This document shows, in pieces, positions 8,710-18,100 of a stretch of 57,139 bases of DNA. The stretch is taken from contig JAEWPS010000002.1 of the NCBI GenBank assembly GCA_023460515.1, positions 1-57,139 on the forward strand. The letters are read 5' to 3'. The stretch is from Bacillota bacterium. GTDB taxonomy: Bacteria; Bacillota; Clostridia; TANB77; CAG-465. The position numbers and the translations under genes were made by a program. Numbering within the stretch: position 1 is the first letter of the stretch; each line of letters starts with the position of its first letter. The notes beneath the pieces were generated by a model that saw only the letters and a list, made by a program, of their open reading frames with translations, made no database searches and was not told where the DNA came from.

Positions 8710-10077
8710 ATGAATAAAGTTAAAGCGGTAATACTTGCAGGTGGAAAAGGTACTAGAATGAAATCTGAACTTCCAAAAGTTTTACACAAAGTTTATGATA
8801 GATGTATAATAGATTACGTATGTGATTCTTGTAAACAAGCAGGTGTAGATGATATAAGTATAATAGTAGGACATAAATATGAACAAGTTATAGAACATAT
8901 TGGTAAAGGTAACGCTCAGTTCTTTTTACAAAAAGAACAACTTGGAACAGGGCATGCAGTTATGCAAGCTAAAGAACATATAGAAGCAGATGATTTAGTT
9001 ATAGTTATAAATGGTGATATGCCACTTATTTCTTCATATACTATAAAATCATTTATTTCTTTTTTACAACTTGGAAACTTTGATGGTGCTTTAGCATCAG
9101 CAGTTTTTGATAAGACTCCAAACTATGGTAGAATAGTAAGAGATAAAGCTGGAAACTTTTCAAAAATAGTGGAACAAAAAGATTGCAATGAAGACGAACT
9201 TGAAATAGAAGAAGTAAATATAGGATTATATTGTTTTAAAGGTAAATATTTATTAGATTCTTTTTCAAAATTAAATAATAACAATGCACAAAAAGAATAT
9301 TATATAACAGATATTCCATACTATATAATGAATGCAGGTGGAAAAGTTGGTGTATATATGATACAAGATCCAGATGAAACACAAGGTATTAACTCAAGAT
9401 CTGATTTATCTATAGTAACTAAAACTCTTTTACATAATACAAGAGAAATACATATGGATAATGGTGTTACATTAATAGACCCAAGTAATACATATATAAG
9501 TTTAGATGTTGAAATTGGAAAAGATACTATTATTTATCCTGGAACTAACATACAAGGTAAAACAACAATAGGTGAAGGATGTATAATAGGACCAAACTCT
9601 ACAATAGTTTCTAGTGAAATAGGAAATCATGTAACAGTTGAAACAAGTAAAATATCTTATAGTAAAATAGCAGATAACGCTATAATAGGACCATTTGCAC
9701 ATATAAGACCAGATTCTAATATAGGGGAATCTTCTAAAATTGGAAGTTTTGTTGAAACTAAAAATGTTAATATTGGAAATAGTACAAAAGTACCACACTT
9801 ATCTTATATAGGAGATAGTGATGTTGGAAATAATGTTGAAATAGCTTGTGGCGTAATAACTGCAAATATGAATTCAAAATGGGAAAAAAATAGAACAACA
9901 ATTAAAGATAATGCATTTATAGGATGTAACTCTGTACTTGTAGCTCCTATTACAGTAGAAGAAAAAGGACTTGTTGGTGCTGGTTCAACTATATGCAAAG
10001 ATGTACCAAGTAAAGCATTAGCATTAACTAGAGCAGAACTTAAAATAAAAGAAAATTACTACGAAGGTAGAAAATAA
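8710..10077 (+). CDS. glmU: Bifunctional GlmU: N-acetylglucosamine-1-P uridyltransferase / glucosamine-1-P acetyltransferase
   Basis: A 455-residue enzyme of normal length. It acetylates glucosamine-1-phosphate and couples it to UTP to give UDP-GlcNAc, the precursor of peptidoglycan and teichoic acids. The N-terminal nucleotidyltransferase (about 1-230) has the signature LAGGKGTRMKSELPKVLHK. The C-terminal left-handed beta-helix (about 250-450) shows hexapeptide repeats and GPFAHIRPDSNIG, with the catalytic histidine. AAGGAG precedes the ATG. A strong terminator follows, so it is a single-gene unit. In Bacillus glmU lies before prs; no prs is present here. Confidence 0.97.
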   Translation: MNKVKAVILAGGKGTRMKSELPKVLHKVYDRCIIDYVCDSCKQAGVDDISIIVGHKYEQVIEHIGKGNAQFFLQKEQLGTGHAVMQAKEHIEADDLVIVINGDMPLISSYTIKSFISFLQLGNFDGALASAVFDKTPNYGRIVRDKAGNFSKIVEQKDCNEDELEIEEVNIGLYCFKGKYLLDSFSKLNNNNAQKEYYITDIPYYIMNAGGKVGVYMIQDPDETQGINSRSDLSIVTKTLLHNTREIHMDNGVTLIDPSNTYISLDVEIGKDTIIYPGTNIQGKTTIGEGCIIGPNSTIVSSEIGNHVTVETSKISYSKIADNAIIGPFAHIRPDSNIGESSKIGSFVETKNVNIGNSTKVPHLSYIGDSDVGNNVEIACGVITANMNSKWEKNRTTIKDNAFIGCNSVLVAPITVEEKGLVGAGSTICKDVPSKALALTRAELKIKENYYEGRK

Positions 10078-10093
10078 TTAAAAATAAATTAAA

Positions 10094-10127
10094 AATAACG
10101 CAGTATTAAGTTACTGCGTTATTTTTT
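10094..10127 (+). terminator. Terminator of glmU
   Basis: A 12-bp stem (AATAACGCAGTA / TACTGCGTTATT) with a 6-nt loop followed by TTTT, shortly after the glmU stop. Confidence 0.9.
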
Positions 10128-10148
10128 AATAAAAATGTGTATAAAAAC

Positions 10149-10171
10149 AGTAGTAATTATTCATTACTACT
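10149..10171 (-). terminator. Terminator of the two-gene membrane operon (copy of tRNA terminator)
   Basis: A 9-bp stem (10149-10157, 10163-10171); read on the minus strand it is followed by CTGTTTTTAT. It occupies the same position relative to the tRNA fragment as the terminator of the intact tRNA-Leu does at 11665-11695, so the two were probably copied together. Confidence 0.7.
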
Positions 10172-10204
10172 TAATATTGATGCGAGTAAGAGGACTTGAA
10201 CCTC
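10167..10204 (-). repeat. Partial duplicate of the tRNA-Leu 3' end (38-bp direct repeat, left copy)
   Basis: This 38-base stretch equals 11690-11727 with one mismatch. It contains the acceptor and T-arm half of the tRNA-Leu 3' end and bases beyond it; the CCA is changed to TCA. The remaining 5' part of a tRNA is absent. Either a mobile element used the tRNA 3' end as its attachment site, or a tandem tRNA copy has decayed. The two membrane genes lie between the copies. Confidence 0.85.
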
Positions 10205-10247
10205 AACTAAAATATATCTCTTGCTACAAAGCTTTATTTCATACTTC

Positions 10248-10604
10248 TTATATAGACCTACTATATATACTTTTATATTCAGTTACTATTTGTCTATAAA
10301 ATATTCTTTTAAGAAGATTTAAACAACCAACAGATAACATTATTGAAAATAGTAAACTTGATAAAAGAACCACGTTAGCCATATAATCACTTACTAATGA
10401 TTTTACATAATATGCAAAATAAATTAAAGTGCTAGTCAAAATAGCAATTATTAATGCACATAATAATCCCCCTATAATTTTAAATACAATACTTATATAA
10501 AGTGAATCAAATAATTTATAAATTTTAATATAATAAATAATCAATACTATCCATATTAACATATATGTACTAAAAAATATATAAATAAAATCTAATATAC
10601 TCAT
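10248..10604 (-). CDS. Small four-helix membrane protein, function unknown
   Basis: A 118-residue protein with about four membrane segments and a basic C-terminal end. The start is ATG 10604, which overlaps the TGA stop of the upstream gene (ATGA) and has GGGGTGA upstream; a longer start at 10652 would lie deep in the other gene. Translational coupling suggests it works with the DUF2207-like partner. I do not recognise the family. It lies in the interval bounded by the two tRNA-Leu 3' end copies and may be part of an acquired segment. Confidence 0.75.
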   Translation of the reverse strand: MSILDFIYIFFSTYMLIWIVLIIYYIKIYKLFDSLYISIVFKIIGGLLCALIIAILTSTLIYFAYYVKSLVSDYMANVVLLSSLLFSIMLSVGCLNLLKRIFYRQIVTEYKSIYSRSI

Positions 10605-11521
10605 ATTTTTTTCACCCCAAATACAACCGCATATACATAGAATTCTTCCCAAAGTGCAATCTGCTCCAGCGGTTTATCTTCAAAAGTCGCAAAATCCGTT
10701 ATATATTTTTTTAATCCAGAAGCTTTACTTTCTAAATTATCTGAATTAATTCTTTTAAACAATAAGTCATCTACATATATTAAAAATATACAAGATAATT
10801 GTATGATTAAATTACTAATAAAATAATGATAATCAGTATTATACAAGATAATCATAGGACATATAATTCCATACAATATTGCCGCTAACCACGAATTTCG
10901 TTTTAAGAAGGTAATGAATATGCTTATTCCAACTAGCATTACATATATATCTAAAATTGCCGAAGAAGTTGAGCGAAATAAATTTGCAAGTATTACTACT
11001 ACAACACATAAAATTATATTTATAATATTAAGTCTTCTTGATATTTGTTTTATTTTATTCTCATTTAATAATTTCTCTTTTATTACATTAATTATTGATT
11101 TATATACATCTTTTATATGACCAAATGTTTTTTCACATAACATCATCTTGTTAAAATCACTTAATTTTTTTATTGTATTTATCTCTAATTCTGTATTAAA
11201 AAATACTTTTAAACAAATACTATCCTCCTCAGGTATTGAATTTAAATCCTTTACAATTTTAAATTCATAATCTTTTGATGCGTTATTTGAAATCACTTCC
11301 ATAGATATATATCCTTTTATTAAATAGTATAGTATAGTTGCAATTATGGTATTATTATTTAATCTTTTGTTTAATAAATAATACCAAAAAATTGGCGAAT
11401 GTTCTAAAAACTTAGATTCTCTGTAGTATGTCAAGTCTTTATTAACTTTATGTTGAAACTGATACTTAAAAAGTAAAATAAATATATATATCCATAGAGA
11501 TACTAAAATTACATATTCCAT
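10601..11521 (-). CDS. DUF2207-like membrane protein (C-terminal half type)
   Basis: A 306-residue protein with an N-terminal membrane anchor (1-18), a winged-helix-like segment (about 43-75, AT-ILYYLIKGYISMEV), a central helical region, and two or more membrane segments (about 165-250). It ends with GLKKYITDF and EQIALWEEFYVYAVVFGV. These are features of the C-terminal part of DUF2207 (YciQ-type) proteins. The usual N-terminal extracellular beta domain is missing, so it is a truncated form. AAGGAG precedes ATG 11521. It is co-transcribed with the gene at 10604. The family function is unknown. A second DUF2207-like gene is at 23055. Confidence 0.75.
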   Translation of the reverse strand: MEYVILVSLWIYIFILLFKYQFQHKVNKDLTYYRESKFLEHSPIFWYYLLNKRLNNNTIIATILYYLIKGYISMEVISNNASKDYEFKIVKDLNSIPEEDSICLKVFFNTELEINTIKKLSDFNKMMLCEKTFGHIKDVYKSIINVIKEKLLNENKIKQISRRLNIINIILCVVVVILANLFRSTSSAILDIYVMLVGISIFITFLKRNSWLAAILYGIICPMIILYNTDYHYFISNLIIQLSCIFLIYVDDLLFKRINSDNLESKASGLKKYITDFATFEDKPLEQIALWEEFYVYAVVFGVKKI

Positions 11522-11664
11522 ATAAAACTCCTTTTCATATTTCTTATAACTATACTAAATTTTACTGTTTTTAGCGTATTTGTTATGTAATTATAAAAAA
11601 TAAATATTTAACAATATTTTTATATCAATAGTATACATTGTTCTTAAAATTTTGTCAATATAAA

Positions 11665-11695
11665 ATAAAAAAGTAGCAATAAATAATTGCTACTT
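11665..11695 (-). terminator. Terminator of tRNA-Leu
   Basis: A perfect 10-bp stem (11671-11680, 11686-11695), followed on the minus strand by TTTTTT, just after the tRNA 3' end. Confidence 0.85.
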
Positions 11696-11727
11696 AATAT
11701 TGGTGCGAGTAAGAGGACTTGAACCTC
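11690..11727 (-). repeat. 38-bp direct repeat, right copy (intact tRNA-Leu 3' end)
   Basis: The partner of 10167-10204, differing by one base. It spans the tRNA 3' half and 11 bases of flank, reaching part of the terminator stem. Confidence 0.85.
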
Positions 11728-11785
11728 CACACCGGTTGGTACCAGATTCTAAGTCTGGCGCGTCTGCCAGTTCCGCCATACTCGC
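11701..11785 (-). tRNA. tRNA-Leu (anticodon UAG), CCA encoded
   Basis: On the minus strand the molecule begins GCGAGTATGG and ends TACTCGCACCA. The acceptor stem pairs GCGAGTA with TACTCGC. The anticodon loop CTTAGAA gives UAG. A long variable arm typical of leucine tRNA and a normal T-loop (GGTTCAAGTCC) are present. It is a single tRNA with its own promoter and terminator. Its 3' end is repeated at 10167-10204. Confidence 0.97.
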
Positions 11786-11799
11786 ATTAATACTCTAAT

Positions 11800-11828
11800 A
11801 TGATAACATATATTCTTATATTTGTCAA
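11800..11828 (-). promoter_or_regulatory. Promoter of tRNA-Leu
   Basis: On the minus strand TTGACA (11823-11828) and TATCAT (11800-11805) are spaced by 17 bases, 15 bases before the tRNA 5' end. Confidence 0.85.
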
Positions 11829-12142
11829 TATTTAATCTTAAAGTTTATAAAAAATATTAAAAAATATTTCTGGGCAAATATTTTATTTTTTATAATCTTT
11901 ATATATTAATACATATTTCGACAAAATTATACATAATATTGGTATATAATACATTTATCGATAAGGATAAAATTAAAATATACTTTAAAAATTAAATTTA
12001 TCTTAATTAAGGAGGGATATAAATATATTATTGAAAATTTAAGAAATCAAACATAATGTTATGAATTGAACAAGTAAAAAGAATGATTAAAATCATTTTA
12101 ATGATGATTTATTTTGGAAAATTTTGAGTGGGGTGTATATTT
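11829..12142. other. Gene-free leader region before the Rhs gene
   Basis: About 310 bases of AT-rich DNA. It contains a TATAAT box at about 11943-11950 with no convincing -35 at normal spacing, so the Rhs promoter is only guessed. A good ribosome site (AAGGAGGG, about 12010) is followed by no open frame of useful length. A weak AATCAT/ATGATT inverted repeat lies near 12090. The long leader could be regulatory, but I recognise no riboswitch. Confidence 0.4.
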
Positions 12143-15100
12143 ATGCATAGAGGTATGTTCTTTAAAGCTATATCAGTAATAGTTATAATATCTATGATTT
12201 TAAATTTGGTTCCTTTAAGTGTATATGGAAAAGAAAGTATAGTTGAAAAATTTAAAGAGGAAGATAGAGTTATAACAGATACACAATCTAAAGTGGAAAT
12301 TAAAGGTGAGATAATTGACAAAAGAGAAAAAAATATTAAATATTTCTTATTAGATAATAATACCATTGAGGCAGAAATATATAAAGACGCAGTTCATTAT
12401 ATGAAAGATGGTAAATGGGAAGATATAGATAATAGTTTGTCTGAAGCAGATGATATTGATGGACAAAAAATAAACGAAAACAATTCAAATAATTTTAAAG
12501 TGAAATTTGCAAATAAAGCAAAAGATAATAAATTAATAAGCATAAAAAGCGATAAGATAGATATGAAATGGTCGCTTCAAGGTGCTGAAAAAGTCAAGGT
12601 ACAAATTAATCCATATAATAATAATCTAAAAGAATTAAATAAAAAAGAAGATAAAAGAAATTTAAATAACATTTCAACAAGCGTAATTTATCCTAATATT
12701 TTGAAAGATGTAGATATAACATATGATATTATTTCTGAAAGTGTAAAAGAAAATATTATTTTAAAAACATTAGAGTCTACAGAGAATAAATTCATATTCA
12801 ATTTAGATATTGGAGATTTAGTAGCTAAATTAAATGAGGATAATAGTATATCAATATATAATTCAAAGAATGTAGTGATTTCTAAAATCGATTCACCATA
12901 TATGTATGATTCTAAGCTTGAATATAGTGATGAAATTGATCTTGTATTAATTAAAAATGAAAAAAATTATACACTAGAAATTAAACCTAATAAAGAATGG
13001 TTGAAATCTTCAGAAAGAGCATTTCCAGTTAAAATAGATCCAACTGTAAATACATCATTGTATTATCAAGATATTCAAGATACATACATATATTCAGGTG
13101 ATGATAACAATTCTACAAGATATCGCGCTCATATAGTAAGAGCAGGTGGTGGAATTAGTAAAATTTTTAGATCACTAATAAAATTTACACTTCCAACTTT
13201 AAATACTGGAGATCAGGTAATAAATGCACAACTTAATTTATGTAACTATCCTGATACAGAAGAATGGAATCCGTGGACAGGCCCATTACAAATAAATGTT
13301 CATAAGGTCACAAGCAATTGGCAACAAGATACTGCGTATTGGTCAAATAGTGCAAACATATACGATTCAAAAATTGTGGATTATATGACATATCAATACG
13401 ATGTAAATAATATGATGAAGCAAAATTCTTGGAATATTACCTCAATAGTTAAAGATTGGTATGTAACAGGAAATAACTATGGATTAATGTTAAAAGAAAA
13501 TACTGAAGCAATAACAGGACATAATGAAGCATATTTCCTATCTGCAGATACGACTTCAGCATATTATTTGAATTACAGACCGGTTGTAAGTATAACATAT
13601 CGTAATCAGACAGGGTTAGAAAACTATTGGAGTTATCATCAGCAAACAATAGGAAGAGCAGGAACAAGTTATATTAATGATTATAACGGTAATATGGTGT
13701 TAGTGCATGATGATGTTCAAACTCCTGGTAATCGTATGCCTGTTACTTTAAATCATGTATTTAATAGTAATGATAAAAATAAAAATATAGGATTTGGTGA
13801 TGGCTGGAGATTGAACGTCTCCCAAATGATTAACTTAGAAACTATAAGTGGTATACAATATGCAAAATATATTGACGAGGATGCTACGGCACATTATTTT
13901 ATAAAACAAGGTACAACTAATACATATCTTGATGAAGATGGACTTGGATTAACTCTTACCTTAAATTCAGATACTACCTTTACAATGAAGGATAAAGGGG
14001 ATAATATATTAACGTTTGAGAAAAAAGTTGTAGCTGGTAGTGATTTATGGCATCTAAATAAAATTACAGATTCAAACGGAAATTCGACAGTTATAACATT
14101 TTTATCTGCTTATGCAAATTATTTTTATATTAGTAAAATAACAGATAGTGCTGGAAGTATAATTAATTTTACTTGGTCGTATGGAAAATTAGATACAATT
14201 ACTGATCAAAACTCAAGAGCAATTAATTATGGATATTATACAAATTCAAAGTTAATATCAGTTACGTATTCAGATAATAAACAATCAACGTATACATACG
14301 ATTCAAATGGTCTTATGACAAGTGCTAAAAACATTGATAATTCACATGTAGACTATTCATATAATATAGGTATACCATATAGAATAAATACAATAAAAGA
14401 GTATAGCACTGCAAATGAACTTGGAAATAGTTTGAACTTTGTATATGGTAATAATACAACAACGTTTATAGATAATAAAGGATATAGTAATACATATTCA
14501 TTTACTAATGCTGGTCATGCAGTAAGTATTTCGGATTTTGGAAATAATACAAATAGTTTAAATAATGCATACGGCAAAATGTATAAGTACGGTACATCTG
14601 GAGGCGAGAATAATAAACTAAAGCTGGAGTCTAAGTTAATGTCACCAGTGATTAATAGAGTAATTAATTCTAGTGGTGAATCAGATGGTAATTGGACATA
14701 CTGGTATTGGGATGTAAATAATGGATCAATATCAATGGCAAATAACCAATCATATTATGGAAGTAGGTCAATTAAAGTAACTGCTAATGGAAGTAATTCT
14801 TCCTCTAGAATGTATGCTTATCAATGGGTTACATTAGAAAAAGGAAAAACATATACGCTTTCTACATATATTAAAACAGACGGAGTTACAAATAATAATG
14901 GAGGAGGAGCACGACCGTTTGTATATTTTCTGGAATCAAATGGTGCAAGGCAGAATGTTAATGGCGAGTTTGTAAATGGCAGTAATGATTGGAAGAAATA
15001 TAGCTGTACATTTAATTATCCAGCAGATGCAACAAGTGATGTTGTAGTATCTTTAGGAATTACAGGAGAAAATGGAACTGCATATTTTGATGGTGTACAG

Positions 15101-18100
15101 GTTGAAGAAGGCGAAATCGCAAATACGTATAACATGATTGAAAATTCGGGTTTTGATAATGGGCTTACAAGTTGGATAAAGAATTCAGATTGTAATGCAA
15201 ATGATAATGTGGTATCATCTACAACAGGAAATGCAGCAAAAATAACAGGAGAATCAATAAAACGTAAAAATATTTACCAAAATGTTAAAATTTCAGGTAA
15301 AAAGGGAGATGTATTTTCTTTATCTGGTTGGGTAAAGAGTAACTCGGTTGCACTAAGTGCACCAAGAGCAAATAGTATTACTGCGGGTATCTGTAGATTA
15401 GACGGCACTTTTCAATGGGTAGAGGCCAGTATAAATCCAGATAGTAATACATGGCAATATTCATCAAACGAATTTGTAACAGATAGTGACTATAGTCGTA
15501 TAGATATATATATATTATATTATTATAATTCAAACGAAGTATATTTTGATAATATAGGCCTTTTTAAGGATGATTTTGGACAAAGTTATACATATGATAA
15601 AAATGGAAATCTAATTTCATCACAGGATATGGCTAAGCAAAATTCAACTATACAATATAATGGAAAAAATGAATTATTAAAACAAACTGAACCAAATGGT
15701 GGAAGTTTCATTTATGAATACGATTCAAAAATAAAAAATAGATTGTTAACAGCAACAAATAATTCTAAAGTTAAATATTCACTTGAATATAATCAGTATG
15801 GTAATCCAACAAGTACTATTGTGAATAATACAGATAAAGTTTCAACAATAATTGCACCTGGTAAAACGTATTATATACGTTCTAAAAGTAGTGGTATGTA
15901 TTTTGATGTTTATTGTGGTGGCACAGCAAACGGAACTAATGTTCAGCAATATACATTTAATGGTGGTTTAAATCAACAGTGGAAAGTATTTGATGCAGGT
16001 GACGGATATTGTTATTTAAAACCAGCTTATTCAGATAATATAGCATTAGACACATTGAGCACAAATAATAATATTCAGATTTGGTCGGCAAATAACAGTG
16101 ATAATCAAAAATGGAAGTTAGTAAAAAATGATGATAATTCATTTAAAATGCTTATAAAATATCAGGAACAAACTAATTGTGCGACAGTGGGAGGAAATTC
16201 AAAGGATAATGGTGGAAATATTCAACAAGAAAAGAACGAAAATTTGGAGAACCAAAGTTTCTATTTTGAAGAAGTAGGAATAGATAATTCAACGGATAAA
16301 TCCTTGTTAGAATCAGGAGAGGTATTTTATATAAAGGCACAAAGTAGTGGTTTATATTTGGATTATGCAAAAGATGCAAATGGAAATATGATAGATACAA
16401 ATGGAACAAAAATCGTCCAAAGAGAATTCACAGGAAGTGACTCACAAAAGTGGAGAATTGTAAGAAGAGAAAATGGTGAATACAAATTAATTCCATTGTA
16501 TAGTGAAACAGGTAGATCAATAACACTTTCATGTGGTTTAAATCAAAATGAGAATCCGGCTATAATTTACGAATATGGCGATGGATCAATTAATCCAGAA
16601 TGGACAATTTTTAAACAGCCGGATGGTACATATATGATAGCATCTAAGTCAACATCAGACTCAAAATATTTAACAATACTTTGGAATTTAACAACACCTG
16701 AAACAAATATAGTTGTATATCAGTATACAGGTGGAGGAAATCAAAAGTGGTATTTAGAGCCTGCTAATATGGTAAACGTCGAAGATGGAGCTACATATAA
16801 AATTAAGAATAAAAACAGTGGGCTATATGTTGGAGTAAAAGATTCAGGAGACTTTAATGGCGCAAATATTGAACAAGTTGCAGCAAGTGATAGTTTAGCT
16901 CAACAATGGCAGTTTGTAGACTTGAAAAATGGTTATTATAAGGTTATTTCAAAAAATAGTACTTCTGGAAGAGTAATGGATGTATTAAATTTTGGAACTG
17001 CAGATGGAACAAATGTACAGTTATGTGGTTCAAATGGTTCAAGTGCTCAACAATGGGAAATAGTTCCTATTGGTAATGGAACATTTAGCTTAAAACCAAG
17101 AAATTGTGGTGGTAAAGAAGCTTTAGATTTATATTGTGGATTAAATGCGCCAGGTACAAACATACAGATATGGGGTTCTCATGGAGAAGTTCAACAGCAA
17201 TTCTATTTAGAGAAAATAAGTGGACCTACTAGCTCATATATAGAATCAAAAGCATCATATTCAACAGACGGACGATTTTTAAATAAAATAACAGATGCAA
17301 GAGGTAAAGAAATAAACTATAACTATAACTTTAATTCAGCAAATAACACTGGAACAGGGACACTTGCAAGTGTTACAGATACAAAAGGAACAATAACATC
17401 ATACCAGTATGATAATTTAGATAGAATGACAAGTGTAAATTCAACATCAGATAATAAAAATTATTCAAATAGTTATACATATTTAAACGATAAACTTACA
17501 AGTATATTACATAATGGTTTTAATTTAAACTTTGAATATGATAATTTTGGTAATACAAAACAAGTTAAAGTAGAAGATCAAATATTAGTAACAAATAATT
17601 ATGATACAGGAAATGGTAACTTAAATAGTCTTACTTATGGAAATAACCAAACAATATCTTATGCATATGATAGATTTGGAAGAGTATCTACAAAAACAGG
17701 AACAAATGGAACATATAATTATGTTTATAATGCAAAGGGAAACTTAGGAATAGCAAAAGATAATGTGAATAACGTAATATATAATTATACATATGATTTA
17801 GCAGACAGACCAATAAAATTACAAGGAACTAATGGATATAGTTCACAATATGGATATGATAATAATAGTAATATAAATAAAATTATGTATAATTTTAGTA
17901 GTTTATCTAATGCTATAAGTTATTCATATGATAGCGATAATAAAATAACAAATATAAAATGGGATAATGATAAATATGTAATGTATAACTATGATAGATT
18001 AAGTAGATTACAAGACAAATATTTAAAAAGCTCATCAAATTCATATAAGACAAGTATGACATATGTAAATGATGAAACAAATCCGTTAAAAACAACAACA

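Noticed and set aside
10180..10204. A second tRNA-Leu gene
   Set aside because: Only the 3' half is present, CCA is changed to TCA, and no anticodon or D-arm follows; it is kept as a repeat.
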